NCBI GenBank assembly: GCA_964035545.1
Contig: OZ037765.1
Span: forward strand, 5,902,698-5,966,697
Direction: 5' to 3'
Length of the DNA: 64,000 nucleotides
DNA from: Bugula neritina
Taxonomy: Eukaryota; Bryozoa; Gymnolaemata; Cheilostomatida; Bugulidae
Shown: positions 53,873 through 64,000 of the stretch, one piece after another
How positions within the stretch are numbered: the first letter of the stretch is position 1
Layout of the letters: each line of letters begins with the position of its first letter
Position numbers and translations under genes: made by a program
The notes under the pieces: generated by a model
Told to the model about the DNA's origin: nothing
The model's database searches: none
What the model saw: the letters and a program-made list of their open reading frames with translations, nothing else

Positions 53873-54198
53873 CTCCCGATAATCTCATAGATATCACTAA
53901 TTGTCCTAGTCATCCATACTTCTATAGCTGTCATAGAAAACTTGACAGAAATTAGCCACTTACAGTTTGTTACTCTTGTTAACTTTTACTTGGTTGTTGT
54001 TATGTCTTATTATATTGTTGTTTGTTATTTATCTTTTAAAAGTTTATTATATTGACATAACTATATTTTAATTTAAATAGCTGTTATCAGTCTTATAGAC
54101 TGTTGTTGAAATATGTAATTGTTGTGTAAAAGGAGCTTTTTATTTTCTACTAAATTTGTTATTTTATTTATTAACTTGACTCGTTACAACTTTACTAT

Positions 54199-54204
54199 AA
54201 TAAA
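54199..54204 (+). terminator. Candidate REC8 polyadenylation signal
   Basis: AATAAA 327 bases after the REC8 stop codon, the first clear hexamer on this strand in the 3' region. Confidence 0.5.
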
Positions 54205-55779
54205 ACTTTTTATAAATTTTAGTGTATAAATATAATTATATCTACTTTATACCAATAGTTATTTTATCATTTATAGCACTAGAATAAGATAATAACTACA
54301 TACAATATGAAGAACAGCATAATAATCTCGATAATGGCTAATATATCGTAAGTTTATAGTCACCATCCTTGTGAGATCGTTTGACGGAGAGGAAAATTTT
54401 TATTCAAGCTTATTTATATCATATTTAAAAGCGCAATAATCAAATAATATTATGTGCATTGTTGCAATTTTGATACCTAATAATAAATTATTACACTTAC
54501 AGACATGTTGACAGTTATGTCTATGATAGGTAACACCAGTGACACATTATGTTTGACTGATTTTTTTAAATGACTGCAGGGATCCTGCTCACTGAAATAG
54601 AATATAATATATGGAATATAATGGGTTCCAATTCAGTGATCCTACTAATAGAGTTGTCTTCGGTATGAAGAGCTCCATCATAGATTTGAGATTCTACTGC
54701 TGAGTGTAATTATTAGCGATTTCGTTTTTATACTTTTTCTTCGAGTGTTGGCTATAAAGGGTTAAAGTTCACGATGGTTGAATAGACGGTCTGAATGGTT
54801 CTATCAGCAGCTCCGAGTTAAGATTATTGAGTGCAGTAGTTTAGCGTTCCCAAGTTTAGAGTTGGAGTTTATGAAAACCCCTAATTTAAACTCGAGAACT
54901 ACAAACTATTGTACTCATTCACCCCCAACTTGGAGTTGCTTATAGAACAATTTTGGCTAGTAGCCTACCTTCTTTATTTCGTGTGTTGACGAGGCAAAAT
55001 TGAGATGATCAATGATTAAAATATTAATATAAGAAATCGCATTCAATATTGATATTCATAATTATTTCTTCTGGAAGAATTACTCTTTTATCATTGGTTG
55101 TTTTGGTTCATTGGTAATATTTTACTTTATATAATAAATAATTGTGTAATGATATAAAATATAAATAATTATTATAATTTAAATTAATATTAATAAATTA
55201 TTATTAATTAATATTATACTTATAGTTATAGTCACAAACAATCGCAATGATATTGATAATGATAAAATTGATAATATTAATTGCCTTAATTGGTTTTAGA
55301 TAAAATAAATCATATTCATATAAATAATAAAGCAAGAAGTAGTACGAGTCTGACTCTTACTCTTAGTCTGTAAATATTAATTACATATAGTGATATACAA
55401 TATCACTATATGAATATTACTGTTATTTTTATTATACATTTTGATTTAGCTTTAGTTTTGCCAGGATGATTAATTTCAATTATAATTAAATAACTTAAAC
55501 TATTGATATTAAATTTTGATTTAGTGTAGCTGTAATACATGTACTTATAGTTATACTGATGGTGATACTCACACTGGATAGTCATAGTGATACTGATAGT
55601 GATACTGAGTTGATGCCCAACTGATACTCATACAGATACTGAGTCAATAACGTGACAATAGCAATTTGTTTTCAAATTCAACAATTATCAGGCTCAGTAT
55701 GAATACGAGTATAAACTATATGATAAACTACAACTCATATCTCCAGCTATAACTAATACTGTAAGTATAAGGATTACTG

Positions 55780-56230
55780 CCGTTTCGTACATTGGTCGTT
55801 CCGTATACAAAATGGTTGTTTTGTACACAAGCTGCTGTCCGTTTCGTACATAACATTAACAATAAATTAATTCAGTGGATAGTCACTTGGATGATGCTAG
55901 TTTATATATTTATTGCATCTCAGCTCTCTTTCTTTCAGCATGTTTTTTAAACGAGAAAAATATATTTGTTAACTATGTGCTGCCATCTACTAATGAGTAA
56001 TAACAATATCTAAACCAAAAGAGCTGCCCCCCCCCCACATCTACATATCACAATAATAAATAAGCATGCGGCGAAATGAAATGTGCAAGTTACTTGTGAG
56101 AAGTACTGTAAAACTCATACATCAAATAATAAATAGATATAAAAAATATGTATTTTAGTTAGTTTATATTGATGTGTACGAAACGAACTAAAAAAGTGGC
56201 TGAGAAATAGCTTGTGTATGAAACGACCTG
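55780..56230. mobile_element. Candidate MITE with GTCGTTTCGTACA-type inverted ends
   Basis: Twenty-base inverted arms at 55814-55833 (GGTTGTTTTGTACACAAGCT) and 56209-56228 match at 17 of 20 positions. Each end carries further copies of the same word: CCGTTTCGTACA at 55780 and 55839 and GTCGTTCCGTATACA at 55795 on the left, and GTACGAAACGAAC at 56176 on the right. The roughly 375-bp interior has no coding frame. Target-site duplications were not fixed, so the ends are approximate. The short length, inverted subterminal repeats and lack of coding suit a non-autonomous DNA transposon. Confidence 0.6.
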
Positions 56231-56754
56231 CACCCAAGACCCAAGTATAAGCCAATCACTTAATACATATCTTGTTATTGTATGAAGCTAAACATTTGAA
56301 TCACAATAGCATTCAATAATGATCATCATTACTATCACTCTGAAGTATGAACATTTAGACAGAAGTAAGTTAGAAGGCATATTTGGCGTTTATTGGTAAT
56401 TTTTCTAATTGATATATAAATAAGCTAAACATGAAGCTTCAAGTTAATATAAAAATAGTTATATGTACTTGTAGTTAAGTTATATAAAGTTTAAGCAACA
56501 TATTTCAAAGGTGAAAGGGCTGTTGTAAGACATTTGAAGAAGTTTGCAAATAATATACTGAAGACTGTTTCATATAACTTTAATTGAATTCTTAAAACAC
56601 GATTTTTGTATTTGAAGCAAATGAATAGATCCATTAAGTTACTAGGAATTATGTAAAATATTACATATACCACTAAGATAAATTGTATTTTATTGTGGGC
56701 ACATCTATTTATTATTATTTAATAGTATAAGTTTATGGCTTTAGTGTATTGGTG

Positions 56755-58067
56755 ATGGCCTCATATTTTGATGAACATGATTGTGAGCCTCTCGCAGATG
56801 GTCAATCACCAGACCATTTACTTCATCTTGCTCGAATGCTGCAAGATGGTGGCTACACAGAAGAATTCGAAGAGTTGTTTGGACAAATAAAATCATCTCC
56901 ACCTGCTTCAAAAGAAGTTGTAGAAAATCTGCCTTGTGTGCAGGTCTGGGTGTAAAATTGTTCATCAATATTTCCCTCTTCTCTAAATTGAGTCATCATC
57001 AATGCTTGCATTACTCTCTTCCATGCTACGTAATAAATTGGTTTTAAAATGTATCTGTGTAAATATTTGTCAATGAATATTTTAATTTATAAGTAATTTT
57101 CGATTGATTTTTTTCTTCATTTGAAATGTAAGTTGCTGACGTGATTTATAGAAACAAATTATTAGTCAATGCTATTTGATTGATTAGTTTTATACTTTTA
57201 TTGATTTTAATAAATAGTCATTTAGCCATTATCTAACTGTTTAAAGGTTAATGAAGAAGATGTAGATGATGATTACATGTGTGCTATCTGCCGTGTTAAT
57301 TACACCACCAAAGATTCCCCTCGACTTTTGCCCTGTAGTCATAAATTTCATGACAGTTGTGTGAAGCCTTGGCTAAAGAAAACTAATACCTGTCCTGAAT
57401 GCAGGTATACATAATCATCTTCTGAGCTCACTAGAAATTTTATCTACTGGAGTACTTGCTAACTTTTGCCTTATTCGAATCCTTCACGAACTCAGTAATA
57501 AATTGACAATTCCAAACAGGATTCTGTAAATCTGAAATGGTAGAAGCAACCCATTTTTTAAATTGGCAATTGTTTATCTGAAACAATATTGCCGTCATTT
57601 GAGATAAATTTTACATTTTAAGCTCACTCTGTAAATATGTGTTAGCAAGAGTTAGGTGTAGAGTTGTAGTTCAAGCTTTTGTGATATTTGTAGCACAAGA
57701 AATTGTCATATTTGTAAAATAAAGCAAAACCTGGTCAAAACCACAATCTACATAGCTTCTCCCAATTTTGTCATTGCTGCAATGTACTGTAGTTGTGGTG
57801 AAAAATGAAAGTCTGGCATTTTAGAGCTTCTTGGAATAAATTAGATCATTTAATAAATTTATTTTACGTTGTTTATCAAGACTTACTAGGCTGTTTGTTA
57901 GCATAGTCTGACCTCTTTTTATTGTCAAATTATATTGAAATGCAATATTTTGCAGGTCGGAGTTGCCAACAGATGACGAGGCTTACGAAGCATTTAGGAA
58001 GTACAAGTCTCGAGAAACACAAAGAAAGTATGAGTTGGAGGCACTCCACAACTCTATGTTTGGATAG
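56755..58067 (+). CDS. RNF181: E3 ubiquitin-protein ligase RNF181
   Basis: Small RING-H2 ubiquitin ligase that passes ubiquitin from an E2 to substrates. Exons 56755-56943, 57247-57404 and 57956-58067 join in phase to 152 codons plus stop; human RNF181 is 153 aa. The first residues MASYFDEHDCEP are identical to the vertebrate protein, and KEVVENLPCVQ ends exon 1 as in the family. The RING is C75-x2-C78-x14-C93-x-H95-x2-H98-x2-C101-x10-C112-x2-C115, with Pro-Trp at 104-105 in the E2-binding position. The tail begins SELPTDDEAYEAFRKYK, the strongly conserved RNF181 C-terminus. Nothing is missing or broken. Confidence 0.97.
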
Positions 58068-58254
58068 GCAATGATTTCACATACTGTTCTTTTAAGCATA
58101 TCTGCAGAGCTTTGTTTTGTAAGTCACATTTGATAACAAGGAAGTGCTGATATGTATTTTAAATTATTTATATTAATTTTGAGAACTATTGTATAACTAT
58201 TAACTCATGTTATAAGTAATACTCTATCTAAAAATTAGCAAATGGGTTGTGTAG

Positions 58255-58260
58255 AATAAA
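58255..58260 (+). terminator. Candidate RNF181 polyadenylation signal
   Basis: AATAAA 188 bases after the stop codon, the first on this strand. Confidence 0.6.
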
Positions 58261-59537
58261 TAATATGGTCTCTATTTTTTCATATTAACTTTCGAAACTA
58301 TTTGGTACCATATAGATACTTGAATACTCACTAATCTTTTTCAAAATAAAAAAGTTATATTAATTTTTAGCATGGTGACATATTAATTTTATTAATATAA
58401 TTTGCTTGTACTTTTAGACATATGGATAAATTGAAGTATATTGTTTTCTTGCATTGTTCATTGTCTGACGGAATTCCTAGTACAATATTAGTGTATAAGA
58501 GTTGTCTACTAATTAAACACTGTCGTATTTGGAGTTGTTAACCAAAGCGATGAAAGTAAAACGACTCTTTCAAAACAGTCTAAATATTGCTACGATTCCA
58601 ATAATCACATTTGTCGTTGCTAGCACGAAATCCGCAAGGCATTACAGTGTAATCTTCGATTTTAATTGGCAGTGCCATATTTTATAAACATAATTAATAC
58701 AATTTAATGAGTTATGTCGATGGGATTAACTCTGCTCACAGACCAATAGTGGCTTACCTGCTCTCCACTGTTTAAAAAAATAAGCAAACGTCATCAGGTA
58801 ACGTTGAGTTTAACCTTGAAGTTGAGGTTAGCTGTTGAGCTTTCATAATGATTCATATTGATATTGCTATTCATATTGGCTTTTAGTTTTGGTGTAGATA
58901 GTATTAGTATTACTATTGGTATTTGTAGTCGCTTTGAGTAAAACTTTTGTTTTTATATTTTGATTAATTATCAATTTTAGTTATTTTTAGGTGCAGTGAA
59001 AATTCAAGTTGATTTTTCTAAGTCTAACGACTAATATTTCTTGTACTAATAGTAATACTATGTTCAAAATCTGTGCAAAACTAAAAGTAAGAGTACAGGT
59101 GATTTTGATATTAAATTTAATAGATTTAATTTTTTAATAATTACTCAATTATTGTTATCAGTGAGCATCACTAAATTTTTACTGACTTATACTTATAGTG
59201 AGTAGTATTCATAATTAATAATGACTACTAGATGTCTGATAATTAAAAACTTTACCATGTTTTAGTTGATTAATAAAATTAATGGTAATACTGATACTGT
59301 GATAGTGGTACTAATATTGAAATATTATTCATAATATTATTGATGCTATAGTTGTTGATGTTTGTGATGATGGTTTCATAATGATGAATATTTGAACATA
59401 ATCATTCAATATAATAATAAGTCAACCCCAATTGACTAGAGATCACTCAGTTCATTACTTAGCTTGATTTAAAAGGTCTGGGCAAGCACCACTTCATCAC
59501 TACAGAAATACCTAATTTTATAATTTTTATACATTAG

Positions 59538-59616
59538 ACTACTGCTACTGCTACTGCTACTGCTACTGCTACTGCTACTGCTACTGCTACTGCTACTGCT
59601 ACTGCTACTACTACTA
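59538..59616. repeat. (CTGCTA)n microsatellite
   Basis: About twelve perfect copies of a CTGCTA hexamer ending in CTACTACTAC. Perfect purity suggests recent expansion and a likely polymorphic locus. It is intergenic. Confidence 0.95.
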
Positions 59617-60675
59617 GTGTATTATGTGTTAGTTGTTTACACTTCCAACTTCATTTACCCTATTTATTTTCTGCCATGCCCTTATACAATCAACTTATTA
59701 TGTAACGTTGTAATCTAATTTGGTAATTTATTTTCTCCTGCTATTTTCCATTTTACTGGTGGTAGAACCTTAATTTCGGGGCAGTTCTTGTACTTGTCTG
59801 AATAAGTTGATTATGTAAAGTATAACTAGTACTTGTAGATTGAATATTTTCCTAGACTCAGATATCCGAGTTTTGTCATTATTACAATAGGAGCTTGTGA
59901 GCATTACTATTTAAATCGGTTTGTATTGGCTATCTTATTAAAATAATCTTGCCCATAAAAGCAAGTTTAGAATGTCAAACCAAATCAGGATAATAAATTA
60001 GAAAATTTCATGGTAGCTTTAGAAAACAAAAGTAGAAATAACCTAATAAATTAGTAAAAACAGTTAATGGATAATAAAATAATGGAGGATCAAACTAGCG
60101 GAAAAAAACTTGTTTCAGTGTTTAGGAACCAGACAGGCTTATTATGAAAGCCTGGACATCTGCCTTAAGGTTTAACATGTTAGTATTGACTTGGGTTTAA
60201 GAACAAAACAACGAATGAATATTAAAACCATATGTATGCCTTCTTTTTTTAAATAGTCTACATATTTAAAATTTCCCAGCTCACAATCTGCTATTTGAGA
60301 TCCAATTGGATTTTAAACTTCTCATTTTCGAAACTGGACTTTTAAATTTTGATCTGTCTGTTTAAAAATATTTTTGAAAGTCGTTTTATCCGAAACAATC
60401 ATTACTCTGATAACTTTAACTTACCACCTAGAGCTGTTTGTTATTCTAAGCTTTAGATTTATATTATTAGCTTCTGAAGAATTTAAATATCAAGTAAAGC
60501 ATTTTTAATGCTCAGAAGAATGCAAAGCTAGGCAATACTCTTAGCTATTTAGTAATCATATACCCCACTTTCTAAATTAATGTGAATACAGTTTAGTAGA
60601 CTTTTTTCTTACCAAATGTTTGCTTCTGATACACGGGTCTACACACGTTATGTCTTATTTATATGGCTATTCTAG

Positions 60676-60787
60676 CACACCCTCACACACCCACACACCC
60701 TCACACACCCACACACACACACCCACACACACACACCCACACACACACACCCACACACACACATCCACACACACACACCCACACACA
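60676..60787. repeat. CA-rich compound microsatellite
   Basis: About 110 bp of CACACACACC and CCTCACACAC units. Both strands stay open across it (His-Thr-Pro on plus, Cys-Val on minus), but this is composition only. Confidence 0.95.
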
Positions 60788-62031
60788 ATCTCCCTGGGGT
60801 GTGTGTTTGGGTAAAACAACTACATGTCTTTTTTCCATGTAAATGTTCATGTTTTTTAATTGCAAGTGTTCTAGCAGCCATGAAAAAGGTTTTTTCTTTA
60901 GATAAATCTGCTAGTCAAAACCTCAACTCTGCAAATCATAAAGGCATTGCAAAATAAAAAATTCATATAAATTGAGGTTCAACATCAGGTAATATATGCT
61001 AACTTTGTAATTTGAATGAGCATGCAACATGCTTTTTCTTGGTTATAAAAACAACCGAACAGTACTTAAACAATAACTAATTAGGGACAAAGAAAAGTAA
61101 ATGCTCCAGTTGCTTGCAGCTTCAGTTACTCTAATAACCCTACCGGGAGAAGGTTAGTAAATGGCAGACAAAGGTTTTTTTTAGAAAACTACGTGGTGTG
61201 AAATACAAGCTTCAAGTTTTATTCAACAGTACAGCAGCCGGTTAAATAACAAGTAATTGTAAGCAAGCTTACTCAGTATGCTATTTGTAAAATATAGCAG
61301 AAACAGCAATAAGTGTAAAATTATAACTATTATATTAGACTGCAATGTTTTATGCAAGACATATTTGGTGAGAGTAATTAACCTTGCTGTATAGTTCTCA
61401 AGTTATTAAATTGTCATGGAATATTTGTCTAAAGTCAATGATGACCTTGAAGGTGTTATCTATGCATCATCAGTTATTTGTTTTTTCATATGGTGTGGTG
61501 CAGCTGCCTTACAATTTAATTATTGCACTACAAATCAAATCTTTTGATATCTTGTTATTTAAAATAATATCTTTATATTTTGCAGAAAATATTTCATTAA
61601 CAAACTAAGCTATGGACTTTTAGATGTTGTAGTTATCAGCATGAGTTGAAAGTATATTATTGTAGCATACAATATAATAGTTTTGCATTATTCTAAAAAC
61701 CTCAAATTCAGTTGCAAGTCAATTATGTAACATAGTCACACACCTGCTTTAACTTTCTTTTGCAATAGTATTCCTTTTTCCTAGTTATCCTATTATACTG
61801 TACTATCATAAAAATAGTTCATTTCATATATAAGGCAGATATTAATTTAACTCTGTTTCTGGAATAAATGTTTAAAGTTATCAGTGTGTATTTCCAGATT
61901 ATTTTTATTATAAGTATGCGTTTTTCTGTGTAGTTCTATGACTTCTGTCTTGTAGACTGTAAAATATAGAGATCAACAAAGAGCCACTTTTCTTCTTTGT
62001 TATTAGATCTGTAATATAAAAAAAAGGAAAA

Positions 62032-63777
62032 ATGTCATTCCTTTCACGTTGCATTAACCGGCTCCAGCCAACTGTTACTAAAACTGGACTCACTGCAGGC
62101 TGCTTAGTAAAGTCACAGCGACTATGTTCATCTTTTGCTCCAAGGGTTCTCATTACTGGTAAGGATTTTACCAAATTTTTCTGAGTGTCTTTTAACTGAA
62201 TTAGGTATTTGGGTTGGTAAAAAGTGATCACCATATGTCTTAATGTGTAAAAGGTGCCATAAAATGTAATGAAAAATAACTTTTTTGGAGACTTATTTGT
62301 TGGTTCAAAAATGTTTCTCTATTGAAACATGGAAATTCTAATAAGCTGTCACCAATTTGTTTTCTTTTGTTGTAGGTTCAATGGGACAGCTTGGCTATCC
62401 ATTGGCTAAGAAGCTCAGGTATGTCAAGAGCACAGTTATATGAATCTATTGACATCTGTTATAACTTATGTTATTTTAAATTCTCAATGGATCCCCTGTT
62501 CACAACAGTTTTAATGGGGGGGGGGGGGCTAAGGAATTTGTCTCTCACTCTGCTGACAAGATGGTCTGAGAGCTTTAGCTGTGGCACTCTAGTAGTTATG
62601 ATATTTCGGACATAACATGACCTTGACCCGAACTCATGACCTGGGTTACACTAGACCTGCTCTAACTAGTAGGCCGCTTCTTGTAAACATGTCATGCATT
62701 GTTAAACTTTTTGGTTGATTTTTTAGGGCAAGATTTGGCAATGAAAATGTCGTAGTGTCAGACATTGTGAAACCTTTGCCACAAGTATATAAAGAAGGTA
62801 CTGTAATGCCACAGCTGCATAACTTTTTGTAGCATTCAGTTTCCTGTTTTTGTTGAATTCATTTGTGCTGACAAAACTCTATGTTGAAACATGTACAGCT
62901 TTTCTAATTTATGTGTTTGCTCCTGCCGTTAAGATGTTTACAAAAACTCACACCAAGTTTATTGTTTCTAACTCTTGTGGGAAACCTTAATATTACTCTA
63001 AAGAATTTAGAATCATCTGCTCCGATATGTCCCTCCTGATGAGAAGCACTTCATAACAACTAACTTAATATGCTGCATGGAAATACCTCTGGCAGAATAA
63101 GTCTCAATAGGATAAATGTCTGTGGCTCAGCTTCTTTTACATTTGAAGCCAGCAAAATCGCTATGATAACGACATGTGGTACAATTTGCATCCTATAAGC
63201 AGCTTAGCAAAATGTTATAAGCTCTATAATATCGTTTCCGAACAACAATAAATATTATAAGGATGCTGTATGTTTCTTCATGTTTATTGGGATAAAATTT
63301 AGGTTAAGCTGATTAGGGGGTTGGGGAAATACATTAGTACTAAGTTATAGATGACAAGCATTGCAGTATCAAGGCTCTGATGTGGTAATAGTCCAACAGT
63401 TGCAGTAGCAGATTCAAGTTTAGAAAACTTCCATTCCACTTTAAATCTGAATTAAGCACATTTTTTAAACTTTTAATTACAGTCAATTCATGCTGCAAAA
63501 AGTCTGTATAACTACCACCATGTCTGTTTAACTCTCTATAACTATCACCATGTCTGTTCAGGTCCCTACGTGTTTGCTGACATCCTTGATTTCAAGAACC
63601 TGCAGGAGAAAGTGGTGGCCTACCAGATAGACACAATAATACACTTCAGTGCTCTGCTCAGTGCTATTGGTGAGCAAAACACTCCATTGGCTATGAGAGT
63701 CAACATTGAAGGTCTGCATAACATTCTGGAGGTTAGCCGGCAATACCGACTCAAGCTGTTTGTTCCCAGCACTATTG
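62032..63777 (+). CDS. TDH: L-threonine 3-dehydrogenase, mitochondrial (3' end outside window)
   Basis: NAD-dependent short-chain-type dehydrogenase that oxidises L-threonine to 2-amino-3-ketobutyrate in mitochondria, feeding glycine and acetyl-CoA. Visible exons: 62032-62158, 62376-62418, 62727-62797 and 63562-63777; phases agree and the last donor shows the gene continues. The N-terminus (1-36) is Arg/Ser-rich without acidic residues, as in a mitochondrial targeting peptide. VLITG with G43-SM-G46-QL-G49 is the Rossmann GxxGxxG motif. SDIVKP follows strand 2, whose Asp binds the NAD ribose. PYVFADILDF, FSALLSAIGE, NIEGLHNILE and FVPSTIG match TDH closely. The catalytic YxxxK lies in later exons not present here. 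The human TDH locus is a pseudogene; this copy looks intact as far as it can be seen. Confidence 0.95.
62500..62682 (-). mobile_element. tRNA-derived SINE-like element, second family
   Basis: On the minus strand, a tRNA-like head has an A box CTAGTTAGAGCAGG (62656-62670), a TGT-type anticodon stretch (CTAGTGTAACC) and a B-box-like GAGTTCGGGTC (62625-62635). Downstream of the head on that strand the body runs toward about 62500, near a run of twelve Gs on the plus strand. The body shares nothing obvious with the SINE at 15431. It lies in TDH intron 2; ends are approximate. Confidence 0.55.
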
Positions 63778-64000
63778 GTAGGTGAAGTACTGGCAGCCAC
63801 CCCTAATCATATAGTTTATGGTGTGGTCTCTCAGGCTATAAAATGATATGTTTAAGCTTACCAGCTTCCTTTTTATTCATGTTGAGATTAACTGCAGTGC
63901 AACCATTTTTTCAGCAATTAATCATGTTTGTTGACTCGTGGCAACACGTAATAATTTTCAAATATACTGAGAGCTGCTATAATAATTTTGCATGAGAATA

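Larger units (their letters stand above)
53873..56754. other. Spacer between REC8 and RNF181
   Basis: The REC8 3' UTR comes first, with AATAAA at 54199-54204. Then AT-rich low-complexity sequence runs from about 55130 to 55760, including GATACTGATAGTGATACTGA-like words at 55555-55640, followed by the candidate MITE. No coding exon was recognised. Confidence 0.5.
58068..62031. other. Spacer between RNF181 and TDH
   Basis: RNF181 3' UTR, then AT-rich low-complexity DNA (58850-59350, ATTAGTATTACTATTGGTAT words), a hexanucleotide microsatellite, unstructured sequence and a CA-rich repeat. I found no exon with coding similarity. The TDH promoter must lie near its right edge; a polypurine stretch directly precedes the TDH ATG. 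Confidence 0.5.

Noticed and set aside
60620-60881. His/Thr/Pro-rich and Cys/Val-rich open frames on both strands
   Set aside because: Translation of the CA-rich microsatellite; no conserved flanks.

Overview
This is invertebrate animal nuclear DNA. The genes are split into many short GT-AG exons, the introns and spacers are AT-rich, and every confident gene is a metazoan orthologue. The gene set fits a bilaterian invertebrate; a spiralian/lophotrochozoan is my guess, not something the sequence proves. All exon boundaries were read by hand from splice sites, frame, phase and family similarity. For LRRC41, REC8, RNF181, JUN and the visible part of TDH every exon joins in phase into one open frame.

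Layout. (1) 194-6688, plus: 3' part of a Cu-only superoxide dismutase repeat protein, probably GPI-anchored. (2) 6912-28289, minus: MSH5, a meiotic MutS homologue, tail-to-tail with gene 1, with an apparent long Ser/Pro-rich N-terminal extension encoded by five upstream exons. (3) 28290-30124: divergent intergenic region, AT-rich, with a TATA box, a perfect AP-1 site and an inverted pair of CRE-like sites next to JUN. (4) 30125-31605, plus: JUN, two coding exons. (5) 31606-36348: no gene seen. (6) 36349-43063, minus: LRRC41 (MUF1), an elongin-BC/cullin substrate receptor, 13 exons, 648 aa. (7) 43064-45741: AT-rich spacer. (8) 45742-53872, plus: REC8, the meiotic cohesin kleisin, 15 exons, 636 aa. 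(9) 53873-56754: spacer with a candidate inverted-repeat transposon (MITE). (10) 56755-58067, plus: RNF181, a RING-H2 ubiquitin ligase, 152 aa. (11) 58068-62031: spacer with microsatellites. (12) 62032 to beyond the window end, plus: 5' part of L-threonine 3-dehydrogenase (TDH).

The genes are a mixed neighbourhood rather than a pathway. Two act in meiosis (MSH5 in crossover formation, REC8 in sister-chromatid cohesion) and two in ubiquitination (LRRC41, RNF181). I found no tRNA gene, rRNA, CRISPR array or viral gene. Mobile DNA is limited to tRNA-derived SINE-like pieces, the candidate MITE, minisatellites and microsatellites. Nothing here is clearly a new system. The strongest leads are the MSH5 N-terminal extension, a duplicated in-frame splice acceptor in the SOD-repeat gene, loss of copper ligands in some SOD repeats, and the AP-1/CRE sites beside JUN together with an unusual residue in its DNA-binding region.
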